Positions 36,302 to 46,139 are shown, counted from the stretch's first letter. The stretch: 64,000 nucleotides of DNA from Clostridium beijerinckii (GCF_036699995.1 NZ_CP144906.1:4351001-4415000), one strand, 5' to 3'. The notes: generated by a model from the sequence alone, not told the origin. Translations and numbers: made by a program.

Positions 36302-38017
36302 TTATAATTCAACAATTACTGGTAATATCATTGGCTTTCTCTTCATCTTTGTATAAACAAAATTATCAACTTCTCTTCTTATTCCATTCTTTATTTCTGC
36401 CCATTGAGTTATGTTTCTATCTAAGCATTTTTCTACAACGTTGGTAACTATGTTTCTAACTTCGTCTATTAATTCCTCAGAGTTTCTTACATATACGAAA
36501 CCTCTTGATACTATATCTGGACCAGATATTATGATTTTATTTCTTATGTCTATAGCTATAACCACTGTAATTATACCATTTTCCGCCAAATTCTTCCTAT
36601 CTCTAAGAACCATACTTCCTATATCACCGACACCCATACCATCTACAAGAACTCTTCCAAATGGCACTTTTCCTGATACCTTTCCAGCAGCTCTAGTTAA
36701 TTCAAAAACATCACCATTTTCTAAAATAAATGTCCTAGATTTGTCTACTCCCATACTTTCTGCTATTTTAGCATGAGTAATTAAATGCTTATACTCACCA
36801 TGAACTGGTATAAAAAATTTAGGTTTTAATAAAGCTTGAATTAGCCTTAATTCTTGTTCACAAGCATGCCCTGAAACATGTATATCTTCTATTGATTTAT
36901 ATATTACATTGGCACCCTTCTTTATTAGATCATTTATTAAATTAGATACCGCCTTCTCATTACCAGGTATAGGACTTGCAGATATAATAACCATATCGCC
37001 TTCTATTATTTGTATATGCCTATGTGTTGATGCAGCTATTCTCGACAATCCTGCCATGGACTCTCCCTGACTTCCAGTTGTAACAATGGTTAGCTTATCA
37101 TCTGGGTAATTCTTTATTTCATCTAGACTTATTATCATATCTTCTGGTATAAATAAATATCCAAGTTCCATAGCAACTTCAGATATATTTTCCATGCTTC
37201 TACCACTAAAAGCTATTTTTCTGTTATATTTTATTGAACAATCACTAATTTGTTGTAATCTATGAACATTTGATGCAAATGTAGATACTATAATTCTACC
37301 AGTAGCCCTACTGAAAAGATTTTCTAGTGTTTCTCCAACTGTTTTTTCAGACATAGTGTAGCCTTTATGAAGGGCGTTAGTGCTATCTGCCATTAAGAGA
37401 AGTACACCTTTCTTGCCCAATTGAGCATACCTTTGTAAGTCCATAACCTTCCCATCTATTGGCGTAAAATCCACTTTAAAATCACCACTATGAACAATAA
37501 CTCCTATTGGGGTATGCAACGCAATAGAACAGCTATCAGGTATACTGTGGTTATTCCTTATATATTCAATTTTTATTTGCTCTAATTTTATTAGTTCTCC
37601 CGGTTCAACAACATTTAATGTACAATCACTAAGCATAGTATGCTCTTTTAATTTACCTTCTATTAATCCAAGTGTTAATCTAGTTCCATATATAGGAACA
37701 TTAATTTGCTTTAATACATATGGTAGTCCTCCAATGTGATCTTCATGTCCATGGGTGATAAAGATACCTTTAACTTTATCCTTATTTTTAATTAAATATG
37801 CTACATCTGGAATTACTATATCAATTCCATATAAATCTTCATCCGGGAATGCTAATCCACAATCTATAACTATTATTTCATTATCGTATTCAAAAGCAGT
37901 CATATTTTTTCCTATTTCACCAAGTCCACCTAATGGGATTATCTTCAGTGGAATTTGTTTAGATTTTGTTTTTTTATTAATTTTAGTTTCACTAATTCCA
38001 ATTTCATTATTCTCCAT
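36302..38017 (-). CDS. rnj: Ribonuclease J
   Basis: Dual 5'-exo/endoribonuclease central to mRNA decay and rRNA maturation in Gram-positives. About 571 residues: metallo-beta-lactamase motif THGHEDHIGG, beta-CASP domain (TDSTNALHKGYTMSEKTV-like ADSTNALHKGY, STFASNVHRLQQI), second metal-site HVSGHACEQELRL and PVHGEYKHLITHA, then a C-terminal domain. A basic 25-residue N-terminal extension rich in Lys precedes KIIPLGGLGEIGKN. An in-frame TTG at 38032 lacks a ribosome binding site; GAGGTG lies 7 bases before ATG 38017. Stands as a single gene. Confidence 0.94.
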   Translation of the reverse strand: MENNEIGISETKINKKTKSKQIPLKIIPLGGLGEIGKNMTAFEYDNEIIVIDCGLAFPDEDLYGIDIVIPDVAYLIKNKDKVKGIFITHGHEDHIGGLPYVLKQINVPIYGTRLTLGLIEGKLKEHTMLSDCTLNVVEPGELIKLEQIKIEYIRNNHSIPDSCSIALHTPIGVIVHSGDFKVDFTPIDGKVMDLQRYAQLGKKGVLLLMADSTNALHKGYTMSEKTVGETLENLFSRATGRIIVSTFASNVHRLQQISDCSIKYNRKIAFSGRSMENISEVAMELGYLFIPEDMIISLDEIKNYPDDKLTIVTTGSQGESMAGLSRIAASTHRHIQIIEGDMVIISASPIPGNEKAVSNLINDLIKKGANVIYKSIEDIHVSGHACEQELRLIQALLKPKFFIPVHGEYKHLITHAKIAESMGVDKSRTFILENGDVFELTRAAGKVSGKVPFGRVLVDGMGVGDIGSMVLRDRKNLAENGIITVVIAIDIRNKIIISGPDIVSRGFVYVRNSEELIDEVRNIVTNVVEKCLDRNITQWAEIKNGIRREVDNFVYTKMKRKPMILPVIVEL

Positions 38018-38108
38018 ATCATCACACCTCAAAAGTTTTTATTCTATGCTTTAATTATTTGCAATTAACTTTAAATATATAAGCGAACTTTAAAATTTAT
38101 TTTAACCT

Positions 38109-38151
38109 AAAAAGTAGCACTATAATTTCAAAATTATAATGCTATTTTTTA
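38109..38151 (-). terminator. Terminator downstream of the pullulanase/GalT-like genes
   Basis: AAAAAGTAGCA and ATAATTT pair with AAATTAT and TGCTATTTTTT across 38109-38151 with a short internal flaw. It lies 100 bases beyond the stop of the GalT-like gene and before rnj. Confidence 0.65.
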
Positions 38152-38250
38152 TAGTTATATTCGTCTTTAAATTTCATTAAATTATTTCAATATTAGGCCC
38201 ATAAATTATATTAATATATTGAATATGCATGGAATAATGTCTTAATATTT

Positions 38251-39021
38251 TTACTGAAAATACATTGCTTTTAATTTATCAGCTATTTCATTTTCACAAC
38301 TTGATATTTGTCTGATTCCATATCCAAGAAGCAATGGTGAACTGCTGAATCTTGGCATGACCTTACATAAAATTTTATTTTTTATATGATAGAAAAATAT
38401 ATTAAAACTATCGCATTTCACAAAATAATTATTTAAAAGGTAATGAACTACCTTTCTAAGATTATATGCCAACTCATTTAACGCATATAAATCATCACTT
38501 ATAATTATATTAAATTCAGTAAATCCATTAAATGGTTTATGTGATAGATTAACTAAACAATTATTACTTTTATGAATTTCTATTCCTTCAAAATAATCAT
38601 CTTTTATATTTAATTTATAATCAATATCATCAAGACCTACTATCTGCATATGAGGATGTTTTAGGCTTCCACCAGAATTGGGGCCATGGTTTTTATAAAA
38701 TATTACTGATTTATATTCTCCGCTTGCCTCTATTCTTAACCAATGTTTAACACTAAATCTTATTAAATCCTCCATATACTCTGCAGAATACTGTCCCATA
38801 TCAGTATTACAATTATACGTTTCTATAATGACTAATTGATAAGTATCTTTTATAGTCGGATACTTATTTTTTAGTAATACAAATGGCCCGTCTTCATCAA
38901 TAACATCTGTAAGTGTTTCTCTATTACAAAACGGACATTCCTTTATATTTATTTTTTTAAATTCATTTGGTTTATCCTTATTAATTTCATTTAAAAATAC
39001 TAAATACTTATCGTTTCCCAT
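38251..39021 (-). CDS. GalT/HIT-superfamily protein (DUF4931-like)
   Basis: 256 residues related to galactose-1-phosphate uridylyltransferase. Two marks are visible: a Zn-type pair in IKECPFCNRET, and SGGSLKHPHMQIVG, in which the His-x-His-x-Gln-like HPHMQ matches the GalT active site. The protein is shorter than GalT (about 330-350), so it may be a nucleotidyl hydrolase/transferase of unknown substrate. It directly follows pullulanase in the transcript (28-base gap), which points to phospho-sugar metabolism. GGTGATATAA precedes the ATG. Family name is by resemblance only. Confidence 0.7.
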   Translation of the reverse strand: MGNDKYLVFLNEINKDKPNEFKKINIKECPFCNRETLTDVIDEDGPFVLLKNKYPTIKDTYQLVIIETYNCNTDMGQYSAEYMEDLIRFSVKHWLRIEASGEYKSVIFYKNHGPNSGGSLKHPHMQIVGLDDIDYKLNIKDDYFEGIEIHKSNNCLVNLSHKPFNGFTEFNIIISDDLYALNELAYNLRKVVHYLLNNYFVKCDSFNIFFYHIKNKILCKVMPRFSSSPLLLGYGIRQISSCENEIADKLKAMYFQ

Positions 39022-39049
39022 TTATATCACCAAAAACCTTCCATCAAAA

Positions 39050-41023
39050 TCATTTTTTAATTAATACATGTGCACACTTTGAAGGAACAGTTATACTATT
39101 ACCCTCTATAGCGTAAATTTCATCTACTCCAGCTCTTTCCTTATTAACAAGGACGCTCCATCCACATTCTTTTAAATCTATAAATGCTTCCTCATCATTT
39201 GGATTAAATATTACAACTATAGTATTACACAAATTTTTCTCACTATTATCTTCAATCTTATATGCAACAACATTTTCTTTGTAGAAATCCTCTCCATACT
39301 CTAAAAATGTTAAATTCCTTCTAATTTCTTCGCTTAAATTCATTCTGAACGCTTTATATTTTTTTCTTAATTTAATCAGACCTTTATAGTAATTTACAAT
39401 TTCTTTATATTCAAAAACTCTATCCCACTCTAAATTATTTACGCTATCAGGAGCATTATAACTATCATGACTAAAGCTTCCATCGTCATTTTTCTTAGTC
39501 CTTAAAAATTCTTCTCCCGCTTGAAAGAAAGGTATACCTTGAGACGTTAAAACTATAGCCGCTGCTAACTTGTTCATATTCTTACGTTTTTCTAGCGAAG
39601 ATTCACTGTTAGTTAAATATAGTTTATCCCATAATGTATAATTATCATGAGCTGAAATGTAATTTATACATTGATAAGGCTCATTTGCCCATGCAAAGCG
39701 TGAGTATATGACTTTATCATAGTTAATACCTTGTTTACCAATAGCTCCTACAATACAGAATTTAATACTTTCTTCAAGTCCTGTTCTACCATTTACATAT
39801 CCTTTTTCATTTATGTTAAACACATGTCCTTTAACAGAATCTCTAGTATCATCACTGAATGCTGCAATCTGCATTTTATCAAATTTCACTATATTTTGCT
39901 TTACTGATGACTCTTCACTACTTAATGGAGTCCAGCCTCCAGTCCAGCCTTCACCATACATAAGTATAGATGCATCAATCTTATCTAACTCAGCTCTAAT
40001 TTGCCTCATAGTTTCAATATCATGTAAACCCATTAAATCAAATCTAAATCCATCTATATGATATTCCTTAGCCCAATAAATTACTGAATCAACAATAAGT
40101 TTTCTTACCATATATCGTTCTGAAGCTAATTCATTGCCACAACCCGATCCATTTGAGAAATTTCCACTTTGATCCTGTCTATAATAATATCCTGGTACTG
40201 CCAGATTAAGATTAGATTCATGACTTTTATAGGTATGATTATAAACCATATCCATAACAACTCGAAGTCCAGCTTCATGAATGCTTTTAACCATTTCCTT
40301 AAATTCTCTAATTCTCTTTTCTCCGCTAAAAGGATTTGTTGAATACGATCCTTCTGGAGCAAAATAATTTTTTGGATCATATCCCCAATTATATTGTGGC
40401 ACATCTAGTTTACTTTCGTCAACAGTTTCATAATCAAATGCTGGAAGTAAATGAACATGAGTTATTCCCAATTCCATCAAATAATCTATTCCTGTCTTTG
40501 TATATTTTCCTGGAATTGTAGTCCCATGCTCACAAAACGCAGTATACTTTCCTTTTTTGCTTGAGCTTATTCCTGAATTCTCATTTATTGAAAAATCTCT
40601 TACATGAACCTCGTATATTACAGCTGACGTTGCAGAGTTTAGCTCTGGTTTTCTATCTTTATCAAAATCTATCGGATCTGTTTTTTTAAGATCTATTACC
40701 ATTCCCCTGTTTCCATTAACCCCAAGGGATTTTGCATATGGATCTACAACTTCTCTTTCATTTCCACTATTAATTATTAAGTAATTGTAAAATTCACCTT
40801 CAAGATCTCTTTTGACCTCTATGTTCCAAGTTCCTTGTACTCCTCGATTCATGTCTAATATTTCTTCTGGTGCATTTGTATAATTCTTTTCATCCTTTCC
40901 AAACAACGCTAATCGAACATTATTTGCATTTGGTGCCCAAACTATAAATTTTGTACTATCTTTAGAATATTCTGCACCAAGATTCCCATCATAGTTATTG
41001 TAATCATTATCTAATAAATTCAT
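39050..41023 (-). CDS. pulA: Type I pullulanase
   Basis: Debranching enzyme cutting alpha-1,6 bonds in glycogen or limit dextrins. 657 residues without signal peptide, so intracellular. N-terminal CBM48 (about 10-110: GAEYSKDSTKFIVWAPNANN), then the GH13 barrel with the pullulanase motif YNWGYDPKNYFAPEGSY and the four conserved regions VVMDMVYNHT, GFRFDLMGLHD (nucleophile Asp), MLYGEGW (acid Glu) and YISAHDN. C-terminal beta domain ends ITVPSKCAHVLI. Between a GH13 amylase and a GalT-like gene on the same strand, forming an alpha-glucan utilisation group. AAAAGGGG precedes the ATG. Confidence 0.95.
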   Translation of the reverse strand: MNLLDNDYNNYDGNLGAEYSKDSTKFIVWAPNANNVRLALFGKDEKNYTNAPEEILDMNRGVQGTWNIEVKRDLEGEFYNYLIINSGNEREVVDPYAKSLGVNGNRGMVIDLKKTDPIDFDKDRKPELNSATSAVIYEVHVRDFSINENSGISSSKKGKYTAFCEHGTTIPGKYTKTGIDYLMELGITHVHLLPAFDYETVDESKLDVPQYNWGYDPKNYFAPEGSYSTNPFSGEKRIREFKEMVKSIHEAGLRVVMDMVYNHTYKSHESNLNLAVPGYYYRQDQSGNFSNGSGCGNELASERYMVRKLIVDSVIYWAKEYHIDGFRFDLMGLHDIETMRQIRAELDKIDASILMYGEGWTGGWTPLSSEESSVKQNIVKFDKMQIAAFSDDTRDSVKGHVFNINEKGYVNGRTGLEESIKFCIVGAIGKQGINYDKVIYSRFAWANEPYQCINYISAHDNYTLWDKLYLTNSESSLEKRKNMNKLAAAIVLTSQGIPFFQAGEEFLRTKKNDDGSFSHDSYNAPDSVNNLEWDRVFEYKEIVNYYKGLIKLRKKYKAFRMNLSEEIRRNLTFLEYGEDFYKENVVAYKIEDNSEKNLCNTIVVIFNPNDEEAFIDLKECGWSVLVNKERAGVDEIYAIEGNSITVPSKCAHVLIKK

Positions 41024-41122
41024 TATATTATTACCCCTTTTACTAGTTTTATTAAATGTTTTGCAGACAAATAATATTTACCCTATCTATATATTCTTAA
41101 ATTCTAGTAGATTATCTCCACA

Positions 41123-42466
41123 TTACTTTCTTAATTCTGTTATTATTTTACCTGAAAATGCTGGGACCACTATCCTGGTTTCATTAGCATTAATCACTAT
41201 TTTATTTTCATCTAATAAATCAATACCTTTTTCAAAGGGTAACCTAAATTCTAGAACACTTTCCTTATCAGATAAATTTAATATTACACAAACTCTATCA
41301 TTATCAGTATTTCTAGAAAATATGAATTGTTCATTCTTAACAACAACTTGTTCATAATCCCCATATTTTAAAGCTTCACTATTAATTCTAATATTACCTA
41401 ACTTTTTAATTAATTCAAATAACTTATCATCTTGTTCATCTATTTTTCCAAATTCTAATTCTGGTCTTAAAGGTAAGTCTGTACCATTTCCTTTAACTCC
41501 CTTAAGACCATATTCACTCCCATAATATAGACTTGGCACACCAGGCATTGTATAAAGCAATATATATGAATTATATATATATTCTGGCTTTTTTAGTGTA
41601 CTTGCTAGTCTGTTAACATCATGGTTATCAACAAAGTTATATAAACATAGATTTTTATAAATTCCACCTGGACCAAATAATCTATTTAATGAATATGCAA
41701 TTTCAAAATAGTTTTTATCGTTATGACTTGAATAAATTCCCTTATAACATTCATAATTTGTCACAGAATCTAAACTTTCAGCATTAGCCCATCTGTTATA
41801 GTCTCCATGAATAACCTCACCCATTAGCCAAAAATCCTTCTTCTTTCCTTCTACAAATGTCTTTAAAACTTTAAAAAACTCAAAATCAATGCTATCAGCT
41901 GCATCTAATCTTAACCCATCTATATCAAATTCATCTATCCATGTACTTACAGCCTGTAACAAATGATTTCTAACTTCTTCATTCTTCAAATTAAGTTTGA
42001 CTAAATCATAACAGCCATTCCAACTCTGATAATTAAATTCATCCCCCATTGGACTTTTGCTATTGAAATTTAAATCTGCAAACCAGCTACAATACTTAGA
42101 ATTTACTCCATTTATCTGAACATCTTTAAATGCCCAAAATTCTCTTCCTACATGATTAAATACCCCATCTAGAATTATTCTTATATCATTTTTGTGTAAC
42201 TGCTCACATACTTCTTTAAAATCCTCATTAGTTCCAAGTCTTTCATCAACTTTGTAGTAATCCTTGGTGTCATAACCATGATAACTCGACTGAAAAATTG
42301 GTGAAAAATAAACAGCATTAATTCTCATTTCCTTTAAATGAGGTATCCATTTTTCAATTTTGCTTAGCCTATTTTTTTTGTCATATATTTTACCTGGTTC
42401 TAAAACACCACAAAATCCAAGTGTATAGAATTGATAAAATATACTTTCTCTAATCCATAAATTCAT
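41123..42466 (-). CDS. GH13 alpha-amylase/neopullulanase-like enzyme
   Basis: Cytoplasmic alpha-glucan hydrolase (no signal peptide), 447 residues. Conserved regions: ILDGVFNHVG, GLRLDAADSID (nucleophile Asp), LMGEVIHGD (Glu) and NFVDNHDVNRL; short C-terminal beta domain. Lacks the N-terminal domain of classic cyclomaltodextrinases, so it is a compact maltodextrin-acting enzyme. Lies about 100 bases before pullulanase on the same strand and probably shares its transcript. Exact bond specificity cannot be read off. Confidence 0.9.
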   Translation of the reverse strand: MNLWIRESIFYQFYTLGFCGVLEPGKIYDKKNRLSKIEKWIPHLKEMRINAVYFSPIFQSSYHGYDTKDYYKVDERLGTNEDFKEVCEQLHKNDIRIILDGVFNHVGREFWAFKDVQINGVNSKYCSWFADLNFNSKSPMGDEFNYQSWNGCYDLVKLNLKNEEVRNHLLQAVSTWIDEFDIDGLRLDAADSIDFEFFKVLKTFVEGKKKDFWLMGEVIHGDYNRWANAESLDSVTNYECYKGIYSSHNDKNYFEIAYSLNRLFGPGGIYKNLCLYNFVDNHDVNRLASTLKKPEYIYNSYILLYTMPGVPSLYYGSEYGLKGVKGNGTDLPLRPELEFGKIDEQDDKLFELIKKLGNIRINSEALKYGDYEQVVVKNEQFIFSRNTDNDRVCVILNLSDKESVLEFRLPFEKGIDLLDENKIVINANETRIVVPAFSGKIITELRK

Positions 42467-42725
42467 AATCTCATCCCCTTTAGTTTATAACATTATACCA
42501 CTTTGACGCCATTTTTTTACATCACCTGTTTATAAATTAATAAACCTGATTTTTAGGAGTCCCTATATTTATATCCTTCCTAATTATATAAAAACTCTCC
42601 ATATTTAGAAATACATATTGGAAGTTTATATATTTTATTTCTATAATAAGAAAATTTATATAAATATTATTATTATTTTTGTCACATACTAGGTATTGAA
42701 ATTAAATATCTACGGAGGTATAAAA

Positions 42726-43199
42726 ATGAATACAAAAGCTATAAAATACATAACAACTTTCTTATTGGCAATAAATTGCCTAACATTTCTTCCTAAACCA
42801 ACAGTTGCAAGTGCAGCTTCTTATTCACTTGGCGGCTTAAAGATTTCAACTTACTATGCTCATAAAGATAAATCTAATGGTTTTAATGTGTTTGGAGAGG
42901 AAAATTACAAATATCTTTCTGCTAAACAAAAAAAAGAATTACTTGAATTAAAGAAATGTAAAGCTAAGGGTCAGGATCTTTCAGAAGAGCAACAGAAAAC
43001 TCTACATTCACTTATAGATTGTGTCATCAAAGGAAAACTTGGAGATAAGGACTATGTAGATTTTAAAAGTTTAGTTGAAAAAAAACGTTCTAATGAGAAT
43101 TTAACAGATGAAGAAAATGAACGATTAAAGGATTATACAGATATTATTAACGGTAACAAACTTTCAACGAAAGATATACTTAGTCAATTTCTAAGATGA
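42726..43199 (+). CDS. Small secreted charged protein of unknown function (157 aa)
   Basis: Signal peptide at the N-terminus (MNTKAIKYITTFLLAINCLT, then probable cleavage near ASAAS at about residue 30), followed by about 125 hydrophilic residues rich in Lys, Glu and Asp with predicted helices (LSAKQKKELLELKKCKAKG, VEKKRSNENLTDEENERLKD). No recognised domain; no LPxTG or lipobox. GGAGG lies 7 bases before ATG 42726; the in-frame upstream TTG at 42696 is not supported. Single gene with its own terminator, divergent from the amylase. Confidence 0.82.
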   Translation: MNTKAIKYITTFLLAINCLTFLPKPTVASAASYSLGGLKISTYYAHKDKSNGFNVFGEENYKYLSAKQKKELLELKKCKAKGQDLSEEQQKTLHSLIDCVIKGKLGDKDYVDFKSLVEKKRSNENLTDEENERLKDYTDIINGNKLSTKDILSQFLR

Positions 43200-43217
43200 T
43201 ATATATCTTATGCTTAT

Positions 43218-43254
43218 AAAAGAACAAACTCTAATTGATAGAATTTGTTCTTTT
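43218..43254 (+). terminator. Terminator after the secreted-protein gene
   Basis: AAAAGAACAAA (43218-43228) pairs perfectly with TTTGTTCTTTT (43244-43254) and is followed by AACG. It lies 19 bases beyond the stop codon and can also serve the convergent hydrolase. Confidence 0.75.
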
Positions 43255-43269
43255 AACGTTATATTATTA

Positions 43270-44298
43270 TTAAATGCTATTTTCGTAGAATGACAACACC
43301 CTATAAAAAAAAGAAAAGGCTATTTCATCTCTTTCAAAATACGATTCATGCTTAGAGCCTTTCATATGAACCACCTTACAATCTTTAGCATAATGCGCAA
43401 ATCTATTCTGTGCTTTGGGAATAACATGTGTATCATATTCAGCTTGAAATAATAGTATTGGTACCATTATTTTTGATATATTCTTCCTTCTAATTAATTC
43501 TTTAGTTGCTTTTAAACTTTCGATATACCATAAAGCTGATGATCCACCGCTATGATAATTATCATTCTTTTTAATCTTTTCCAAAAGATATTGATATCGT
43601 TCCTTACAACTAGTCGATCTACTGTAAAAATCCTTCTTTTCAACATATGGCTTCTGGCCTGGAAGATATGAATTTCCTTTTCCACAAACCTTCATTGCTT
43701 TAGAAATAATATTTGCTAAAATCTTAGGTGCTTTCCCAGTATTAATTTCATGCATTGGTGAACTTAATACTGACGCACTAAAATAATTATTATATTTCTC
43801 TAAAAAAACAGTACCTATACATCCTCCCATAGAATGTGCGAATAATAGCAACTTCTTATTACTACTATCCGGAATAACAATTTCATCTATAAACTTTTTG
43901 AAATCTTCTACATAATAATCAAAGTTTTCAACACTAATCTGATAATTATCCATCCCCAGTCTTTGTGATCTACCATGTCCTCTATGTTCAAGAATAAAAA
44001 CAGAGTAGTTTTCCTTTATAAAATAATAAATTAGTTCATTGTATTTTTCAGTAAATTCTCCAAATCCATGACAAATAACTATATTAGCTTTTGGCTTCTT
44101 TACAATGAATTTTTCGTAATAAAGCTTTAAGTCATTTGCTCCTAGAATATAGCCACTTTCTAAATTCTTCTTTAGATAAGGTTCAACTATATTTATCATT
44201 TTTTCCTTATAATTATCTTGCGAAATATATATTTCAAGATACTTATCCTTAAAATTTGAGTATGAAGATGCTGTTAATGCTAAGTTATCTTCATTCAT
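43270..44298 (-). CDS. Alpha/beta hydrolase, monoacylglycerol-lipase-like
   Basis: Probable esterase/lipase or lysophospholipase, cytoplasmic. 342 residues: oxyanion region VICHGFGEFTEKYNELIYYF and HRGHGRSQRLG, nucleophile Ser in LFAHSMGGCIG, Asp region LLFQAEYDTHVIPKAQ and catalytic His in MKGSKHESYFERD. Matches the serine-aminopeptidase S33/MGL branch. Substrate unknown. GGGGAGGGG precedes the ATG. Single gene. Confidence 0.9.
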   Translation of the reverse strand: MNEDNLALTASSYSNFKDKYLEIYISQDNYKEKMINIVEPYLKKNLESGYILGANDLKLYYEKFIVKKPKANIVICHGFGEFTEKYNELIYYFIKENYSVFILEHRGHGRSQRLGMDNYQISVENFDYYVEDFKKFIDEIVIPDSSNKKLLLFAHSMGGCIGTVFLEKYNNYFSASVLSSPMHEINTGKAPKILANIISKAMKVCGKGNSYLPGQKPYVEKKDFYSRSTSCKERYQYLLEKIKKNDNYHSGGSSALWYIESLKATKELIRRKNISKIMVPILLFQAEYDTHVIPKAQNRFAHYAKDCKVVHMKGSKHESYFERDEIAFSFFYRVLSFYENSI

Positions 44299-44429
44299 AA
44301 TCTTCCCCTCCCCAACTACAAAATTTTGGAATCAAAATTTATCTTAACTATTAATATAAATCACTTCTTTTAAATCTATTATAATTTCAAGTTAAAATAT
44401 AGATTAATTTATAAATTTACATACAAAAA

Positions 44430-44493
44430 TAAGGCAACTATTTTAAATAAAATTTACTTATTAGAAATTTTTTAAAACAACTACCTTATTATA
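44430..44493 (-). terminator. Terminator-like inverted repeat after the HD-GYP gene
   Basis: AATAAGG...AACTATTTTAAA pairs with TTTTAAAACAACTACCTTATT across a loop of about 24 bases with small flaws; the minus strand continues into TTTTTG. It lies about 105 bases beyond the HD-GYP stop. Confidence 0.5.
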
Positions 44494-44597
44494 TACTATT
44501 TATCACATTTTTATTTTAAATTTATTTATTTCTAGTTAATTTGTATTAATTTCTAACCATATTTTAGTAATAGTACAAAATCTATAAACTTTCTATT

Positions 44598-45665
44598 TTA
44601 CAATAATATCTCTTTAATATATAATTTTTTTTCTTTTTCTAAATCTATAAACTCTTCGCCCTTCAAAATCAAAGGCTTTTCTAGATTATTTACATTCATT
44701 TGTATTATCTTGCATTTTTCATTTGTATTTAATAATACCTCTTCACCTGTGTAATAATCTATAACATGCTCTAAAAATATCTTTACATATTCGTAATCTA
44801 GTTTTCCTAAACTTTCGTTTTTAACTATTTGCAGTGCTTCAAATGGAAGCCTTTTCTTCTTATATCCTCTATCAGAATTAATTGCATCAAATACATCAGC
44901 TATGGCAATTATTTTTGCAAAAGGATGTATAGCCTCACCCTTTAACCCAAGTGGGTATCCAGAACCATCTAATCTTTCATGATGCATCAATACCCCATAG
45001 CTCACAGCCTTGTCCAAAAACGAAAGTTCTTTTATTACCATATATCCTTTCTGAGCGTGGGTTTTTATTGTATTAAATTCATTTTGTGTTAATCCTACTT
45101 CTTTCATTAGTAATTCTCTTGCTATTTTTGTTTTTCCAAAATCATGAAGAATTGCTGAATATACTAATAAATTTAATTTTGCCTTTTCTAATCCTGTCCA
45201 TTTTCCTATAAGCGCACTTAGTGCTGCTACATTTACTCCATGTCTATATATTGAATCTGTTCCACTTCCATAAAGAACTATATTCTTTATAACTAAACTA
45301 CCTGGCTGTATCTCATTTTGAATTTTTCTAGAAAATTCCCTCACTTCGTTTAGAGCTTCTTCATTGTTATTGATAAGTTGTCTAAAAGTTTTTCTTAATG
45401 CTAAAGAAATTTCATTAAATTCATTTTCAATCTTTTTATATTGTGTCTCTTTCTTTAATTCTATTTCACTGCTTTTTGCAGCTGTATTTTCACAATATAT
45501 CTCTACATTTCCGATAACATATAACTTTTTTATTTTTTCTATAATTTGTTGAGTTACTGAAATATCTTTTTTAAGTAGTATACTTCCATTTTGCTCTAAA
45601 TTTTTTGCTATTACCATTCCTTCTTTTAACTGGTTAAAGCCTATTACTTTTGTATTCTTCTCCAT
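44598..45665 (-). CDS. HD-GYP domain protein, probable cyclic-di-GMP phosphodiesterase
   Basis: Signalling enzyme expected to hydrolyse cyclic-di-GMP. About 355 residues: N-terminal DUF3391-like/unknown part (1-120), then the HD domain with YSAILHDFGKTKIARELL and the extended HD-GYP motif MHHERLDGSGYPLGLKG, then AKIIAIADVFDAINSDRGYKK. No transmembrane segment, so soluble. The HD, second His-His and GYP residues are present, so catalysis is plausible. ATG 45665 is preferred over 45683, which would add six residues. Stands alone; target process not indicated. Confidence 0.92.
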   Translation of the reverse strand: MEKNTKVIGFNQLKEGMVIAKNLEQNGSILLKKDISVTQQIIEKIKKLYVIGNVEIYCENTAAKSSEIELKKETQYKKIENEFNEISLALRKTFRQLINNNEEALNEVREFSRKIQNEIQPGSLVIKNIVLYGSGTDSIYRHGVNVAALSALIGKWTGLEKAKLNLLVYSAILHDFGKTKIARELLMKEVGLTQNEFNTIKTHAQKGYMVIKELSFLDKAVSYGVLMHHERLDGSGYPLGLKGEAIHPFAKIIAIADVFDAINSDRGYKKKRLPFEALQIVKNESLGKLDYEYVKIFLEHVIDYYTGEEVLLNTNEKCKIIQMNVNNLEKPLILKGEEFIDLEKEKKLYIKEILL

Positions 45666-46010
45666 AATACTCACACCCATCATATAACAAATTTTATGCC
45701 TCTAAGTATAGACAGAATATATATCTATCTCCATAACCTAAAAATTAAAAATCCCCTAATTAAATATATAAAAACCATAATAATATATAAGTAAGATTAT
45801 ATTAAGCTTATAAAACAATATTCGAGTAAAAATTTATTTATTATTTATATTATTCTATATCTTTTATATTTTGTCAAAATAAGTTTTAATTTATTTTGAA
45901 TTCTAGTATTTCCATAACAAGGAGAAAATATAGACATATAATATAAGGATGAAATTTGACTTCCATCCTTACATTATATCTCTTCTAACGAGACTCTGTT
46001 TATACAAACA
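45666..46010. other. Intergenic region upstream of HD-GYP gene
   Basis: 345 AT-rich bases. It holds a hairpin AAGGATG...CATCCTT near 45944-45971 after the small ORF on the minus strand, and should hold the HD-GYP promoter. Nothing else recognised. Confidence 0.45.
45944..45971 (-). terminator. Hairpin after the 42-residue ORF
   Basis: TAAGGATG pairs with CATCCTTA across a short loop about 40 bases beyond the small ORF stop; the minus strand then reads TATATTATA. Weak U-run. Confidence 0.5.
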
Positions 46011-46139
46011 TTATTCTATAGGAGATGCTTTCTTATTCCCAGTCTTAGCTTTTCCTTGTATCTCTATTGGAACATCTTTTACATCATTTTTTTTAGGTTT
46101 ATTTCTTGGTTCTGGTCTAATCATTCCTTCTTTTGCCAT
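46011..46139 (-). CDS. Small basic protein, 42 aa, unknown function
   Basis: Translates to a hydrophilic, Lys/Pro-rich peptide beginning MAKEGMIRPEPRNKPKKNDV and ending with a Lys-rich GKAKTGNKKASPIE. AAAGGA lies 11 bases before the ATG, a slightly long spacing, and a hairpin follows the stop. The composition, ribosome binding site and terminator suggest a real gene, possibly a conserved clostridial miniprotein; function unknown. A longer frame on the opposite strand (45949-46185) lacks a ribosome binding site and looks like its shadow. Confidence 0.6.
   Translation of the reverse strand: MAKEGMIRPEPRNKPKKNDVKDVPIEIQGKAKTGNKKASPIE

Noticed and set aside
40126..40404. Short minus-strand frame of 92 codons within pullulanase
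   Set aside because: Another reading frame of the pulA coding region, without family features.
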